Shown here: in pieces, positions 48,226 to 57,114 of the stretch | Layout: each line of letters begins with the position of its first letter | Position numbering within the stretch: the stretch's first letter is position 1 | From: Novosphingobium ginsenosidimutans | GTDB taxonomy: Bacteria; Pseudomonadota; Alphaproteobacteria; Sphingomonadales; Sphingomonadaceae | Assembly (NCBI RefSeq): GCF_007954425.1 | Contig: NZ_CP042345.1 | Coordinates: forward strand, 1,550,001-1,614,000 | Length of the DNA: 64,000 nt | Direction of reading: 5' to 3' | The notes under the pieces: generated by a model | Told to the model about the DNA's origin: nothing | Seen by the model: the letters and a program-made list of their open reading frames with translations, nothing else | Databases searched by the model: none | Program-made: the position numbers and the translations under genes

Positions 48226-48822
48226 ATGAAATCCAAGATCCTCATCCTTATCAGCGCCGCAGCCCTTCCGCTGGGTGCTTGCTCGACCATGGAAAACGAC
48301 CGCACACTCTCGACCGCTGCGACCGGTGCCGCAATTGGTGCTGCCGGCGGCGCTGGCGTAGCCGCAATCGCCGGTGGCGACCTGCTGACTGGTGCACTGA
48401 TCGGCGGCGCCGTTGGCGGCCTGGCCGGGGCGATCTGGGCCGACCGCGATGGCGACGGGCGGGCCGATGGCTATGTCCAGAACGGCCAGTATTACGCTGG
48501 TGCGCCGTCAGGCAGTTCGTATCAGTCGGCTAGTGCCATGCCGGCCCAGACCCGCCGTTGCCCGTCGACCCTTGGTTCGGCCGCAACCGGCGCCGCGATC
48601 GGCGGCGCTGCCGGGGCGGGCGTGGGTGCTGCAGCCAGCGGCATCAGCGTTCTAGAAGGCGCAGTGGTTGGTGCCGCAGTTGGGGGTCTGGCTGGCGCGA
48701 TCTGGGCCGACTCGAACAACGACGGCTGCGTCGACGGTTACTACCGCGAAGGCCAGTACTATTCGGGTGCCCCAACGGCTCAGCCTGCGCCGATGCACCA
48801 CATGAGCGGAGAGCGCGGGTAG
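48226..48822 (+). CDS. Duplicated glycine-zipper lipoprotein
   Basis: 198 residues: lipobox LGAC (Cys19), then two copies of a glycine-zipper unit. Each reads AATGAAIGAAGGAG or AATGAAIGGAAGAG, then LLTGALIGGAVGGLAGAIWAD or LEGAVVGAAVGGLAGAIWAD, followed by an acidic DGDGRADGY or NNDGCVDGY and a GQYY-GAP motif. Glycine zippers insert or pack against membranes and such proteins sit in the outer membrane or periplasm. Function unknown. Confidence 0.85.
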   Translation: MKSKILILISAAALPLGACSTMENDRTLSTAATGAAIGAAGGAGVAAIAGGDLLTGALIGGAVGGLAGAIWADRDGDGRADGYVQNGQYYAGAPSGSSYQSASAMPAQTRRCPSTLGSAATGAAIGGAAGAGVGAAASGISVLEGAVVGAAVGGLAGAIWADSNNDGCVDGYYREGQYYSGAPTAQPAPMHHMSGERG

Positions 48823-48828
48823 GGCGCC

Positions 48829-50190
48829 TTGAGCGACTGGCCGCGATCGAAAAACCTTAATGCGTGGCTGCTCTGCATCGCTTTGGCGATGGGGGCAGTC
48901 GCTGCGAATCCGGCGCAGGCGCGCGGTCCAGCAGCCGCTTCGGAACCCGCCAGCGACCGCGGGCTGCGCGCCGAGATCGGAAAGCGCGTCGGCAAGGATC
49001 TGCGAGGCTTCTATGCAGCCCGAGGGAATCGCCCGCTCTGGATTGGCGCGGACGGGCGTGTCCTGTCCGCCGCAGCCATACTGCTAGGCCAGATTGAAAC
49101 GGCCGAACTCGACGGCGTGAAGCCGAAGAGCCTTAAACCGAGTAACCTGAAGGACGCGCTGGCGGATGCCCGTGCCGGCGACGTTGAGAGCCTGGCCAAA
49201 GCCGAGCTTACTGCCTCTCAGGCCTATGTCCGCTTCGTCCAGGCGCTGCGCAAGGCACCGCACGCGCCGATGATCTATGAAACCGAAGCACTGGCGCCGG
49301 TCGTGCCGACCCCCAATGCGGCGCTGCAACGCGCGGCCTCGGCGAAGGCGCTGATCGGCTACCTGCAGGACATGGGCTGGATGCACCCGTTCTATGCCCC
49401 GCTTCGCGCCGCGCTTGGTAAGCCCGGTTACAGCGCAGAGCAGCGCCAGGTGATCCAGCTCAACATGGAACGGGTGCGTGCCTTACCGCCGATTGCAGAA
49501 GGGCGCTGGGTGCTGGTCGACGCCGCCAGCGCGCGGCTGTGGATGTACGACGGCAGCAGGCTGGCCGGCACGATGAAGGTGGTGGTCGGCAAGCCAGAGA
49601 CCCAGACGCCGGCCATGGCCGGGTTCCTGCGCTACGCCATCGTCAATCCCTATTGGAACCTGCCCGACGACCTGATGCCCAGCCGGATCACCGAAAAGGT
49701 GATCGCCAACGGCCCTGGTTATGTGAAGGCTGGCGGCTATCAGCTCCTTGCCAGCTGGGATGACGACGCGCCGGTGCTCGATCCCGCCAAGGTTGATTGG
49801 CAGGCGGTCGCTGCTCGCCAACAGCCCTTGCGGGCACGCCAGTTGCCTGGGCCGGGCAACTTCATGGGGGCGGTCAAATTCATGTTCCCGAACGAGCAAG
49901 GCATATACCTGCACGACACGCCGGAGCGGGACCTGCTGACCAAGGAAGCGCGATTCTACAGCAATGGCTGCGTGCGGTTGGAGCAGGCCAGCAAGCTGGG
50001 CCGCTGGCTGCTGGGCAAACCGCTGCCGCGCTCCAAGACGCCCGAGAAGCGGGTCGAGCTGCCGGTGCCGGTTCCGATCTACATTACCTACCTGACTGCC
50101 GCGCCAGAAGGTGCCACGATCCGATTCCGGCCCGATACCTATGGCCGCGACACGGTCCGCACGCAGGTTGCCGTCCAGCAGCCGCGCTGA
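48829..50190 (+). CDS. YcbB-like L,D-transpeptidase
   Basis: 453 residues starting at TTG 48829, six bases after the preceding stop. Signal peptide (LLCIALAMGAVAANPAQA), then the YcbB-type scaffold domain with RGFYAARGNRPLWIGADGRVLSAA and a YkuD catalytic domain: VLVDAASARLWMYDGSRLAGTMKVVVGKPETQTP, YLHDTPERDLLTKEARFYSNGCVRLE with the catalytic Cys and the upstream His. It makes 3-3 crosslinks in peptidoglycan. The operon with the glycine-zipper gene suggests an envelope role for both. Confidence 0.92.
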   Translation: MSDWPRSKNLNAWLLCIALAMGAVAANPAQARGPAAASEPASDRGLRAEIGKRVGKDLRGFYAARGNRPLWIGADGRVLSAAAILLGQIETAELDGVKPKSLKPSNLKDALADARAGDVESLAKAELTASQAYVRFVQALRKAPHAPMIYETEALAPVVPTPNAALQRAASAKALIGYLQDMGWMHPFYAPLRAALGKPGYSAEQRQVIQLNMERVRALPPIAEGRWVLVDAASARLWMYDGSRLAGTMKVVVGKPETQTPAMAGFLRYAIVNPYWNLPDDLMPSRITEKVIANGPGYVKAGGYQLLASWDDDAPVLDPAKVDWQAVAARQQPLRARQLPGPGNFMGAVKFMFPNEQGIYLHDTPERDLLTKEARFYSNGCVRLEQASKLGRWLLGKPLPRSKTPEKRVELPVPVPIYITYLTAAPEGATIRFRPDTYGRDTVRTQVAVQQPR

Positions 50191-50256
50191 AACTACTGGA
50201 ACTCGCGGGCTCGCCGTTGCAGCATGGCGGCAATAGGGACATTACCGGGGGCAAGA

Positions 50257-50871
50257 ATGAATTGGTGGATCTGGGGCGGAGCGCTCGCGCTCTACGGGTT
50301 TTTCCGGTTGTGGTACGATAACTGGCGGGGTCCGCTGACCAAGGCGGAGATCGATGCCTTCTTCGCCGATGTTCAGGGCAAGTACGGCGGCGGTAACGAT
50401 CCGGCGGTGCTAAGGGCGTTCCTTGAGGCCGACGACGGCAAGGAATTCGTCATGCTGAACCTCGTCCAGATCGAGCAAGGCACAGTGGTCGATCCCCAAA
50501 CAGGCAAGGATCTTTCCGGACGTGAGGCGATGCGGCGCTATTCCGATCCCTTTGTCCGCGCATTGATTGCGCGCGGTGGACACCCGGGAATGGTCGGCCG
50601 CAAGGTTGGGCCTTATGTCGATGCCTGGCGGGTCGAGCCTGACCCGGGTTGGTCGATCTTCGGGCTGATGCGCTATCGCAGCCGCCGCGATTTGCTCAAG
50701 CTGGCCAGCGATCCACGCTTTGCCGAGATCCATCCCTACAAGTTGCTGGGTATCCCGGTGACCTTCAGCTTCCCGACCCAGCGGGAGCTATCCGTCTACA
50801 TGGGGCCCAGGGTCTGGGTCGCGCTGGTCTTGGCGCTGGGTGCGGCGCTGTTGCAGCTGGCGCTGGGTTAG
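50257..50871 (+). CDS. Membrane-anchored hypothetical protein (DUF1330-like middle domain)
   Basis: 204 residues from the ATG at 50257 (upstream in-frame start at 50224 lacks support). An N-terminal helix (IWGGALALYGFFRLWYD), then a ferredoxin-like middle domain with AFLEADDGKEFVMLNLVQIEQ and FGLMRYRSRRDLLKLASDPRF, and a C-terminal membrane helix VWVALVLALGAALLQLALG. The middle recalls DUF1330/EthD-like dimeric alpha/beta barrels. Function unknown. Its stop overlaps the converging CAP gene. Confidence 0.75.
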   Translation: MNWWIWGGALALYGFFRLWYDNWRGPLTKAEIDAFFADVQGKYGGGNDPAVLRAFLEADDGKEFVMLNLVQIEQGTVVDPQTGKDLSGREAMRRYSDPFVRALIARGGHPGMVGRKVGPYVDAWRVEPDPGWSIFGLMRYRSRRDLLKLASDPRFAEIHPYKLLGIPVTFSFPTQRELSVYMGPRVWVALVLALGAALLQLALG

Positions 50872-51392
50872 AACGGCCGCTCGCCGCGCCAGTTGCCGGG
50901 TTCGGCATAGCGGCAGACCAGCACGTCTTCCTCGGCCCCCGCAGCTAACGCGCAGCCTACCGTGCCGGTATTGCGCCAGACGATCTGCGTGTAATGGCCC
51001 ACGTCCTCAACGCGGCCGGTGCGGCTGTTGTTGGGAAATACGCCGGGCACAAAGTGCTGCTTTTCGCGTAGCCAGGCATCGACCTTGGCCTCGACCGAGA
51101 AGTAGCCGCGCGTCCCGGCCCAGAGGTTCTCGCCTTGCGGATCGCGCGGATTGAACGGGGCGTGTTCGAACCGGCCGGTGGCAGCAAGCGTGTTGGCCCA
51201 TTGGCGGGCAGACGCGGCCAGTGCCGGGTCCCATTCCATTTGTGGCAGGCCCAGTGCGGCGCGCTCGCGGTTCTGGGCAGCCAGCACCCGCTGCTCGAAA
51301 TTGCTCGAAAGGTCAGTCGCGCCAACCAGGGCCGGCGCGGCCATAGCTAGGGCAGCGCCCAGCATCATTTGCACAGACCGTGATCGCGCCAT
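50868..51392 (-). CDS. CAP-domain (SCP/PR-1-like) secreted protein
   Basis: 174 residues from ATG 51392 (an in-frame GTG three codons upstream is possible). After a signal peptide (LGAALAMAAPALVGA) comes the CAP domain: RVLAAQNRERAALGLPQMEWDPALAASARQWANTL, HAPFNPRDPQGENLWAGTRGY, VGHYTQIVWRNTGTVGCALA, ending DVLVCRYAEPGNWRGERPF. His/Glu residues of the cavity are present. CAP proteins bind lipids or act extracellularly; bacterial roles are poorly known. Confidence 0.9.
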   Translation of the reverse strand: MARSRSVQMMLGAALAMAAPALVGATDLSSNFEQRVLAAQNRERAALGLPQMEWDPALAASARQWANTLAATGRFEHAPFNPRDPQGENLWAGTRGYFSVEAKVDAWLREKQHFVPGVFPNNSRTGRVEDVGHYTQIVWRNTGTVGCALAAGAEEDVLVCRYAEPGNWRGERPF

Positions 51393-51476
51393 CGCGTCCA
51401 CCCCGAGTTGCTAACCTGGGGTTCGTACGGGCGTCCTGGTTAAGGCGGTGGTGGCCGAGAAAGGTTAACGCGCCGC

Positions 51477-52145
51477 TTACGCTGTTTTCCCGAGTGCGGG
51501 TGCCGAATCGGCCAGAATGAACACTTCGGTCCCCTCGCCGGCGACGCGATAAAGCAATTCGGCAAACCGCATTGGGACCCCCAGGCAGCCGTGTGTCGCG
51601 CCATTGGGGCGGACGCGGCTGGCGTGAATCGCGATGCCATCATTGGTCAATCGCAGCATGTACGGCATGGGAGCATCGTAGCTGCGGGAATAGTGATCGG
51701 TCGCCTTGGCGATTACCTTAAAGGCGCCTTTGGGGGTTGGCTTTTCCGGCGCGCCATAAAGGATGACGGCGGTGCCGATTTCATCCTCGCCCCGGAACAC
51801 CGAGACCAGCTGGCGCGTAAGATCGATCCGGATCCAGACCGCGCCGGAGATTGCTGCGCTATCGTCCCAAACGTAATCGCCGAAGTGGAGCGGCTTGCCG
51901 ACTTCGATCAGACTGCGCACTGCCCGGACTTGCCCGCCAGGCAGGGCAAGGGTCGGCTTGGCGTCGTCGGGATAGGTGATCCGGTTCTGGTCGGCCCGGG
52001 CCAGCCGCTCGATCGCAGCGCGGCCTTCCTGCTGCGCCTGAACCTCCCGCCGTTGCTGGATGAAGTTCAGCACAAGCAGGCCAAGGACCAGGGCTGCGGC
52101 CAGGACGGCGATGGATTTGCGGGGCACGGGGCGGGGCCCGATCAA
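51477..52145 (-). CDS. Membrane-anchored L,D-transpeptidase (YkuD)
   Basis: 222 residues; the only start is TTG at 52145, whose bases overlap the stop of the PEP-CTERM gene (TTGA). N-terminal anchor KSIAVLAAALVLGLLVLNFI, then a YkuD domain: GAVWIRIDLTRQLVSVFRGEDEIGTAVILYGAPEKPTPKGAF, AIHASRVRPNGATHGCLGVPMRFAELL with catalytic His and Cys. This is the third L,D-transpeptidase in the window. The overlap suggests it is made together with the PEP-CTERM protein. Confidence 0.9.
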   Translation of the reverse strand: MIGPRPVPRKSIAVLAAALVLGLLVLNFIQQRREVQAQQEGRAAIERLARADQNRITYPDDAKPTLALPGGQVRAVRSLIEVGKPLHFGDYVWDDSAAISGAVWIRIDLTRQLVSVFRGEDEIGTAVILYGAPEKPTPKGAFKVIAKATDHYSRSYDAPMPYMLRLTNDGIAIHASRVRPNGATHGCLGVPMRFAELLYRVAGEGTEVFILADSAPALGKTA

Positions 52146-52789
52146 CGCGCCGTAACGATTACCCGGCGGCGGCGCAGTTGCCAGCCGATGATGCCTACTC
52201 CGGCGATCATCATCACCCAGGTCGCCGGTTCCGGAACCGGGGTGACGACGGGTGGAGGAGGAGGCGGATTGCCGCCGCTGCTTCCGCCGCCGCCGCTGCT
52301 TCCACCGCCGCCGCTGCTTCCACCACCGCCGCTGCTTCCGCCGCCCGGCGGGATCAGGCCGCCCGATCCGCCCGGGATCGGCAAGGGAATAGGCAGGCCG
52401 CCTGCGCCTGGCGCACCGCCTGCACTGGTCGGACCAACCGCGCTGGCGACCTGTTCAGGCAGACTGGCGGTTTCGGGCAAGCCTGCGGTACCGGGCCGAT
52501 CCCGCACGGGGGACAGCACGCGTTCGCTCGGCTCCCAGTTTTTCATGTGGGGTTTGGACTGGGTCAGGGCGCCGGGCGCCCGTTCACCGGGGGAACGGCC
52601 CGAAAAGATCGAGGCGGGATCGCGCAGGGCTTCGCGCAAGGCTGCGCCTCCCTGAGCGGCCAGCACATTTGCCGATCCGCTAGGCGGCAATAGCGCGAGC
52701 CACGCAAACACCGTGCAACCGTAGATGATTCGCCGCCTGTTCAATGTTTTGCCCGAGCTCGCTGGTTTCTGCTGCACCCAATTAGGCAC
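52142..52789 (-). CDS. PEP-CTERM sorting-signal protein
   Basis: 215 residues with an N-terminal signal (RRRIIYGCTVFAWLALLPPSGSANVLAA), a Pro/Gly/Ala-rich body, repeated GGGSS units, a PPPPPP stretch and a C-terminal PEP-CTERM tail: VPEPATW, a short hydrophobic helix and RRRR near the end. The start is GTG at 52789 or TTG at 52744; the latter better fits the signal. PEP-CTERM proteins are sorted by an exosortase and are often linked to extracellular polysaccharide. No exosortase gene is in the window. Confidence 0.88.
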   Translation of the reverse strand: MPNWVQQKPASSGKTLNRRRIIYGCTVFAWLALLPPSGSANVLAAQGGAALREALRDPASIFSGRSPGERAPGALTQSKPHMKNWEPSERVLSPVRDRPGTAGLPETASLPEQVASAVGPTSAGGAPGAGGLPIPLPIPGGSGGLIPPGGGSSGGGGSSGGGGSSGGGGSSGGNPPPPPPVVTPVPEPATWVMMIAGVGIIGWQLRRRRVIVTAR

Positions 52790-52891
52790 AGCTAACTGTA
52801 CAAGCGCTTAAGACAAGAGTGGTTGCAGCGGTATCAGAATATTTTACCAGTCTTGTTTCGAAACATGGGTAAGGCCTGATTGTTAACGCCC

Positions 52892-53500
52892 TCAAGCTTC
52901 AAGCTCGACGTCCCAATAAAGCCAGTCGCGCCACGTTTCGTGCAGATAGTTGGGTGGAAATGCCCGGCCGCGTTCCTGCAGATGCCATGAGGTCGGCCGG
53001 ATCGGCTCGATCAGCAGGGGCATCCCGGCTTGCTTGGGCGTGCGCCCGCCCTTTTTGAGGTTGCATGGGCTGCAGGCCGTGGCGACGTTTTCCCAGCTCG
53101 TGCGCCCACCCAGCCGCCGCGGAATGACGTGATCGAAGGTCAGGTTGTGCGGGCTGCCGCAATACTGGCAGGTAAAGCGATCGCGCAGGAACAGGTTGAA
53201 GCGGGTGAAGGCCGGAAACTCGCTGGGCTTCACATACTGCCGCAGCGCGATGACCGAAGGGATCGGCATGGTCCAACTGGGCGAATGAACTTCGCGCGCA
53301 TAGCTGGCCACGATATCGACCCGTTCCAGAAACACCGCCTTGATCGCGGTCTGCCACGGCCAGAGGCTGAGTGGATAGTAGGAGAGTGGGGTGTAGTCGG
53401 CGTTGAGCACCAGGGCCGGGCAATCGGACAGATTGCGGGAGGGATCCTCCGACGCGCTGCGGAACCGGGCCGCGCGCTCAATCAGCTCCGCCTTGAGCAT
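52892..53500 (-). CDS. HNH endonuclease family protein
   Basis: 202 residues from ATG 53500 (CGGAGG upstream). The HNH core is RDRFTCQYCGSPHNLTFDHVIPRRLGGRTSWENVATACSPCNLKKGGRTPKQAG: two CxxC zinc pairs, the catalytic DH and the N residue. N-terminal part has CPALVLNADYTPLSYYPLSLWPWQTAIKAV. This is a widespread single-domain family often found in chromosomes; role is uncertain. Divergent from gluQRS. Confidence 0.93.
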   Translation of the reverse strand: MLKAELIERAARFRSASEDPSRNLSDCPALVLNADYTPLSYYPLSLWPWQTAIKAVFLERVDIVASYAREVHSPSWTMPIPSVIALRQYVKPSEFPAFTRFNLFLRDRFTCQYCGSPHNLTFDHVIPRRLGGRTSWENVATACSPCNLKKGGRTPKQAGMPLLIEPIRPTSWHLQERGRAFPPNYLHETWRDWLYWDVELEA

Positions 53501-53619
53501 GGCCTCCGGTAACAATCCGACATTACGGTTTGGCGACTACCCATATCGGCTAGTGAACATGCCGGGCTTTCCTGCGTCAAGTCTTGCCTCCCGGCACAAT
53601 CCACAGGCAAGAGTGGGCG

Positions 53620-54465
53620 GTGATCCGCACCCGCTTCGCTCCCAGCCCCAACGGCCCGCTCCATCTTGGCCATGCCTATGCGGCCGTGGTCGCGCATGAC
53701 CTGGCGCGGGCGCGTGGCGGTGAATTCCTGCTGCGGATCGAGGATATCGACGGGACCCGCAGCCGACCGGAGCTGGTGCCGGACATCATCGCCGACCTGG
53801 AATGGCTGGGGCTGACCTGGGATGGTCCGCCGGTCTTTCAGTTCAGCCGCCTTGATCGCTATGCGCAGGCGGCAGATCGGCTGAAGGCAATGGGTCTGCT
53901 TTATCCGTGCCAATGTACCCGCGCCGATGTGCTGGCCGCCGCGCGCGAACACGGCCCTGATGGACCACGCTATCCCGGCACTTGCCGGGGCCGCGCCGTC
54001 GATCTCGAAGGAGCGGCCTGGCGGCTCGACATGGCGAAGGCGGTCGCATTGGCGGGACCGCTGGAGTGGGTCGATCAGCTGGCCGGGCCGCAAGTCGCCA
54101 TGCCGGGCCAGTTCGGCGATATCGTGTTGGTGCGTAAAGAGGCACCGGCCAGCTACCATCTGGCCGCCACGCTCGACGATGCGGCCGACGGGATCACGCT
54201 GGTCACGCGCGGACGGGATCTGTTCGCCGCCAGCCACGTTCACCGCCTGCTGCAGGCCCTGCTCGATCTGCCCGTGCCAACGTGGCACCACCACCTGCTC
54301 ATCTGCGAAGCCGATGGCCGCAAGCTTGCCAAGCGGCGTGGCTCACCGGCGCTGGCCGACCTGCGCCTGGCCGGGGAAGATGGACGTGCCATGGCCCAGG
54401 CGCTGCGCATGGACCAATTCCCTACTGGCCTTTACCTGGGGGCAGGCCTAGGGTTCGAACCATGA
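53620..54465 (+). CDS. gluQ: Glutamyl-Q tRNA(Asp) synthetase
   Basis: A GTG start at 53620 gives 281 residues. It is a truncated glutamyl-tRNA-synthetase-like catalytic domain: RTRFAPSPNGPLHLGHAYAAVVAH with HLGH at 15-18, RIEDIDGTRSRPE, the Zn-binding CQCTRADV and YPGTCRG, and the KMSKS-like KLAKR at 235-239. There is no anticodon-binding domain, as expected for GluQRS, which glutamylates queuosine in tRNA-Asp. The ORF upstream to 53584 is less likely. Its stop overlaps the next start as ATGA. Confidence 0.95.
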   Translation: MIRTRFAPSPNGPLHLGHAYAAVVAHDLARARGGEFLLRIEDIDGTRSRPELVPDIIADLEWLGLTWDGPPVFQFSRLDRYAQAADRLKAMGLLYPCQCTRADVLAAAREHGPDGPRYPGTCRGRAVDLEGAAWRLDMAKAVALAGPLEWVDQLAGPQVAMPGQFGDIVLVRKEAPASYHLAATLDDAADGITLVTRGRDLFAASHVHRLLQALLDLPVPTWHHHLLICEADGRKLAKRRGSPALADLRLAGEDGRAMAQALRMDQFPTGLYLGAGLGFEP

Positions 54466-54692
54466 GCTATGTTCTGATTCCCGTTCTCGTGATCATGATG
54501 GTGCTGGTCGTGATCAGCCTGGTCAAAGGCATTGCGGCCTTCATGCAAAGCACCCGCGAAGATCTGGAGCGCCCGGAAAGTGCCGGACCCAGCGAGATGC
54601 AGCTCAAGCAAAACAAGATGATGTACGCCCGCATCATGTATCAGGGCATTGCGATTGTCGTGGTCGCAATCCTGCTGTTCGCCAGCCGCTGA
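54462..54692 (+). CDS. HIG1-type twin-transmembrane protein
   Basis: 76 residues: SYVLIPVLVIMMVLVVISLVKGIAAFM, a charged loop with AGPSEMQLKQNKMMYARIMYQG, then IAIVVVAILLFAS. The two helices with a Gln-x-Asn-x-Met-Met-x-x-Arg-x-x-Tyr-Gln-Gly linker are the mark of the HIG1 family, whose bacterial members assist respiratory supercomplexes. The ATG overlaps the gluQ stop, so the two are translationally coupled. Confidence 0.88.
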   Translation: MSYVLIPVLVIMMVLVVISLVKGIAAFMQSTREDLERPESAGPSEMQLKQNKMMYARIMYQGIAIVVVAILLFASR

Positions 54693-54707
54693 GCTGCGCA
54701 CGCCGCC

Positions 54708-55280
54708 TTGGTCAAGCTCAACAAGATCTATACCCGCACCGGCGATGACGGAACCACGGGTCTCGTCGATGGATCGCGCCGGGCGAAGCACGATGCGCGG
54801 ATGGAAGCGATCGGCACGGTCGACGAAGCCAACAGCCTGATCGGGTTTGCTGTCGCGTCCCCCGGCGGGCTGGCGCCGCACGAGGCTGCGCTTGTCAGGA
54901 TCCAGAACGACCTGTTCGATCTGGGCGCGGATCTAGCGACACCGGGCGAAGATTTTGCTCCGTCGGAAATGGTCCTGCGGATCGTGCCGGCCCAAGTCGA
55001 TTGGCTGGAGCACCAGATCGATGCGCTGAATGAAGCGCTGCCACCCTTGACCAGTTTCATCCTGCCCGGTGGAACCGAAGGTGCAGCGCGCGTTCACCTG
55101 GCCCGCGCCACGGTGCGCCGGGCCGAACGAGCGGCGACGGCACTGGCTGCGGTGGAGCCGGTCAATCCGGCGGCGCTGGCCTATGTGAACCGCCTGTCAG
55201 ACTATCTGTTTGTTCTGGCCCGGGCGCTGAACGGCGGCGGTACTGGCGATGTCCTGTGGGTGCCCGGCCAGAACCGCTAG
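54708..55280 (+). CDS. Cob(I)alamin adenosyltransferase, PduO type
   Basis: 190 residues, TTG start 54708 (no good ATG). KIYTRTGDDGTTGLVDGSRRAKHDARMEAIGTVDEANSLIGF, then RIQNDLFDLGADLATPG, LTSFILPGGTEGAARVHLARATVRRAERAATALAA and YVNRLSDYLFVLARALN. These are the PduO/MMAB helical-bundle residues for ATP and cobalamin. It makes adenosylcobalamin for mutases. Next gene is 3-hydroxybutyryl-CoA dehydrogenase, a common pairing. Confidence 0.92.
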   Translation: MVKLNKIYTRTGDDGTTGLVDGSRRAKHDARMEAIGTVDEANSLIGFAVASPGGLAPHEAALVRIQNDLFDLGADLATPGEDFAPSEMVLRIVPAQVDWLEHQIDALNEALPPLTSFILPGGTEGAARVHLARATVRRAERAATALAAVEPVNPAALAYVNRLSDYLFVLARALNGGGTGDVLWVPGQNR

Positions 55281-55360
55281 ACAAGCCAATTTGTCGCTAG
55301 CCAAGCCTTGCCTCCATCGCTAGGCAGCGCCCCTTGCTGCATTTGCGAAGGGGAATTTCG

Positions 55361-56230
55361 ATGCGGACAGTCGCGGTAATCGGCGCAGGCCAGATGGGCT
55401 CGGGGATTGCCCAGACCATCGCCCAATTTGGCATGAAGGTGATGCTGTCCGACGTTGACCTGGCCCGGGCCGAAGCCGGCAAAGGCAAGATCGACCAAGC
55501 GCTTGGCAAACTGGTCGGCCGCGGCAAGATTACCCCCGATGAAGCGACGGCGGCACTCGCCCGGATTACCCCGGTGCCGGACTATGGCCCAATGGCCGAA
55601 GCAGAACTGATCATCGAGGCAGCGACCGAAAAGGAAGAGATCAAGCACCGGATCTTTGCCGAAGCCGGCAAGGTGCTGGGCACCGATGCGATCATGGCCT
55701 CGAACACCAGTTCGATCCCGATCACCCGCATGGCCGTAAGCTCGCCCGATCCAGCGCGTTTCATCGGCCTGCACTTCTTCAACCCGGTGCCGGTGATGGG
55801 CTTGATCGAGGTGATCCCCGGTCTGGCTACCTCCAAGGAAACCGTTGCTCGTACCCGCGCTTTTGCCGAGGGCCTGTCGAAGCAAGTCGTGCTGGCCGAG
55901 GACGAGCCGGGCTTCGTTGTCAACCGCATCCTCCTGCCGATGATCAACGAGGCGGTCTTCGTGCTGGGCCAGGGCACAGCAAGCATTCCGGATATCGACA
56001 AGGGTTGCCGCCTTGGCCTCAACCATCCGATGGGACCGCTGGAGCTGGCCGATTTCGTTGGGCTGGATACCTGCCTCGACATCGTCAAGGTGCTTTACAA
56101 CACCACTGGCGACAGCAAGTACCGCCCGGCACCGCTGCTGGTGAAGTATGTCGAAGCTGGCTGGCTCGGCCGCAAGACCGGCCGCGGTTTCTATGACTAT
56201 TCGGGCGAAATGCCAGTTCCGACACGCTGA
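55361..56230 (+). CDS. 3-hydroxybutyryl-CoA dehydrogenase
   Basis: The ATG at 55361 follows AAGGGGAA and is preferred to 55334. 289 residues with NAD motif [48 protein letters not shown] with catalytic His, and the C-terminal domain ([48 protein letters not shown]). It oxidises 3-hydroxyacyl-CoA to acetoacetyl-CoA in fatty-acid or butyrate metabolism. Confidence 0.94.
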   Translation: MRTVAVIGAGQMGSGIAQTIAQFGMKVMLSDVDLARAEAGKGKIDQALGKLVGRGKITPDEATAALARITPVPDYGPMAEAELIIEAATEKEEIKHRIFAEAGKVLGTDAIMASNTSSIPITRMAVSSPDPARFIGLHFFNPVPVMGLIEVIPGLATSKETVARTRAFAEGLSKQVVLAEDEPGFVVNRILLPMINEAVFVLGQGTASIPDIDKGCRLGLNHPMGPLELADFVGLDTCLDIVKVLYNTTGDSKYRPAPLLVKYVEAGWLGRKTGRGFYDYSGEMPVPTR

Positions 56231-56244
56231 GGGATCGCGCGGTT

Positions 56245-57114
56245 GTGACTCTGCTCGGCTTTGCCAAGCCTGAGTTCTTGCTGCGGCCGCGCAACCTGCT
56301 GCGCCGGCTGCGCTACCGCAATACCGCTGCGCTCCCAGAGCGGATGGAAGTGCAGGTGTTTGGCCGCCCCTTTGCGCTTAATCCCAATGAGGTGATTGGT
56401 CGGCACATCCTGCACTATGGGCTGTTCGACCTGGTGGTGACGGAGACGTTGTGGCGTCTGGCCGCACCGGGCGAGACCGCACTCGATGTCGGGGCGAACA
56501 TCGGTTTCATGACGCGCATTCTGGCCGAGCGTGTCGGCCCGGCAGGGCGGGTCCATGCGTTCGAGCCCCATCCGGAGATTTTTGCGGAGCTGCGCACCAA
56601 CACGGCACTGCCACAAGTCACCTGGCATAATGCCGCTGCCAGTGATCGCGCTGGCACCGCGCAGCTGCATCTGCCGGCCTTTTTTTGGGGCAATCGCGGC
56701 ATCGGCAGCATGGAACGATCCGCCGATAGCACCCAGTCGATCGAGATCGAGACACTGACGCTGGATGATCTTTTGGCCCCGGCCGGACCGATCGGCGTGA
56801 TGAAGTTCGATGTTGAGGGGCACGAGCTGAAGGTCCTTCAGGGCGCATCGGGATTGCTGGCGGCGCGGCAGGTCCGCGACATCGTGTTCGAGGAGCACGA
56901 TACCCTTGGTTCACCGCTCTTCGGCTTTCTGGGCGACAAAGGTTACTCCGTTTTCCGGCTGCACAAGGGGTTCCTCGGTCCGAACCTGCTCGCGTTGAAC
57001 GCTTCAGTCCGCGAGTCCGATTGGGAATCTCCAGCTTTTCTTGCCACGCTTGAGCCAGAACGGGCGGCCCAGCGGCTCTCGCCGCGTGGCTGGGTGAGCC
57101 TCTCCAGCGTCTAG
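56245..57114 (+). CDS. FkbM-family methyltransferase
   Basis: 289 residues. SAM-binding motif ALDVGANIGFMTRILAERVGPAGRVHAFEPHPEIFAEL, then FDVEGHELKVLQGASGLL and VFEEHDTLGSPLFGFLGDKGYSVF, which are FkbM-family motifs. The N-terminal part is basic (LLRPRNLLRRLRYRN). FkbM methyltransferases O-methylate sugars or polyketides. Its stop overlaps the converging glycosyltransferase; it opens the polysaccharide locus. Confidence 0.88.
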   Translation: MTLLGFAKPEFLLRPRNLLRRLRYRNTAALPERMEVQVFGRPFALNPNEVIGRHILHYGLFDLVVTETLWRLAAPGETALDVGANIGFMTRILAERVGPAGRVHAFEPHPEIFAELRTNTALPQVTWHNAAASDRAGTAQLHLPAFFWGNRGIGSMERSADSTQSIEIETLTLDDLLAPAGPIGVMKFDVEGHELKVLQGASGLLAARQVRDIVFEEHDTLGSPLFGFLGDKGYSVFRLHKGFLGPNLLALNASVRESDWESPAFLATLEPERAAQRLSPRGWVSLSSV

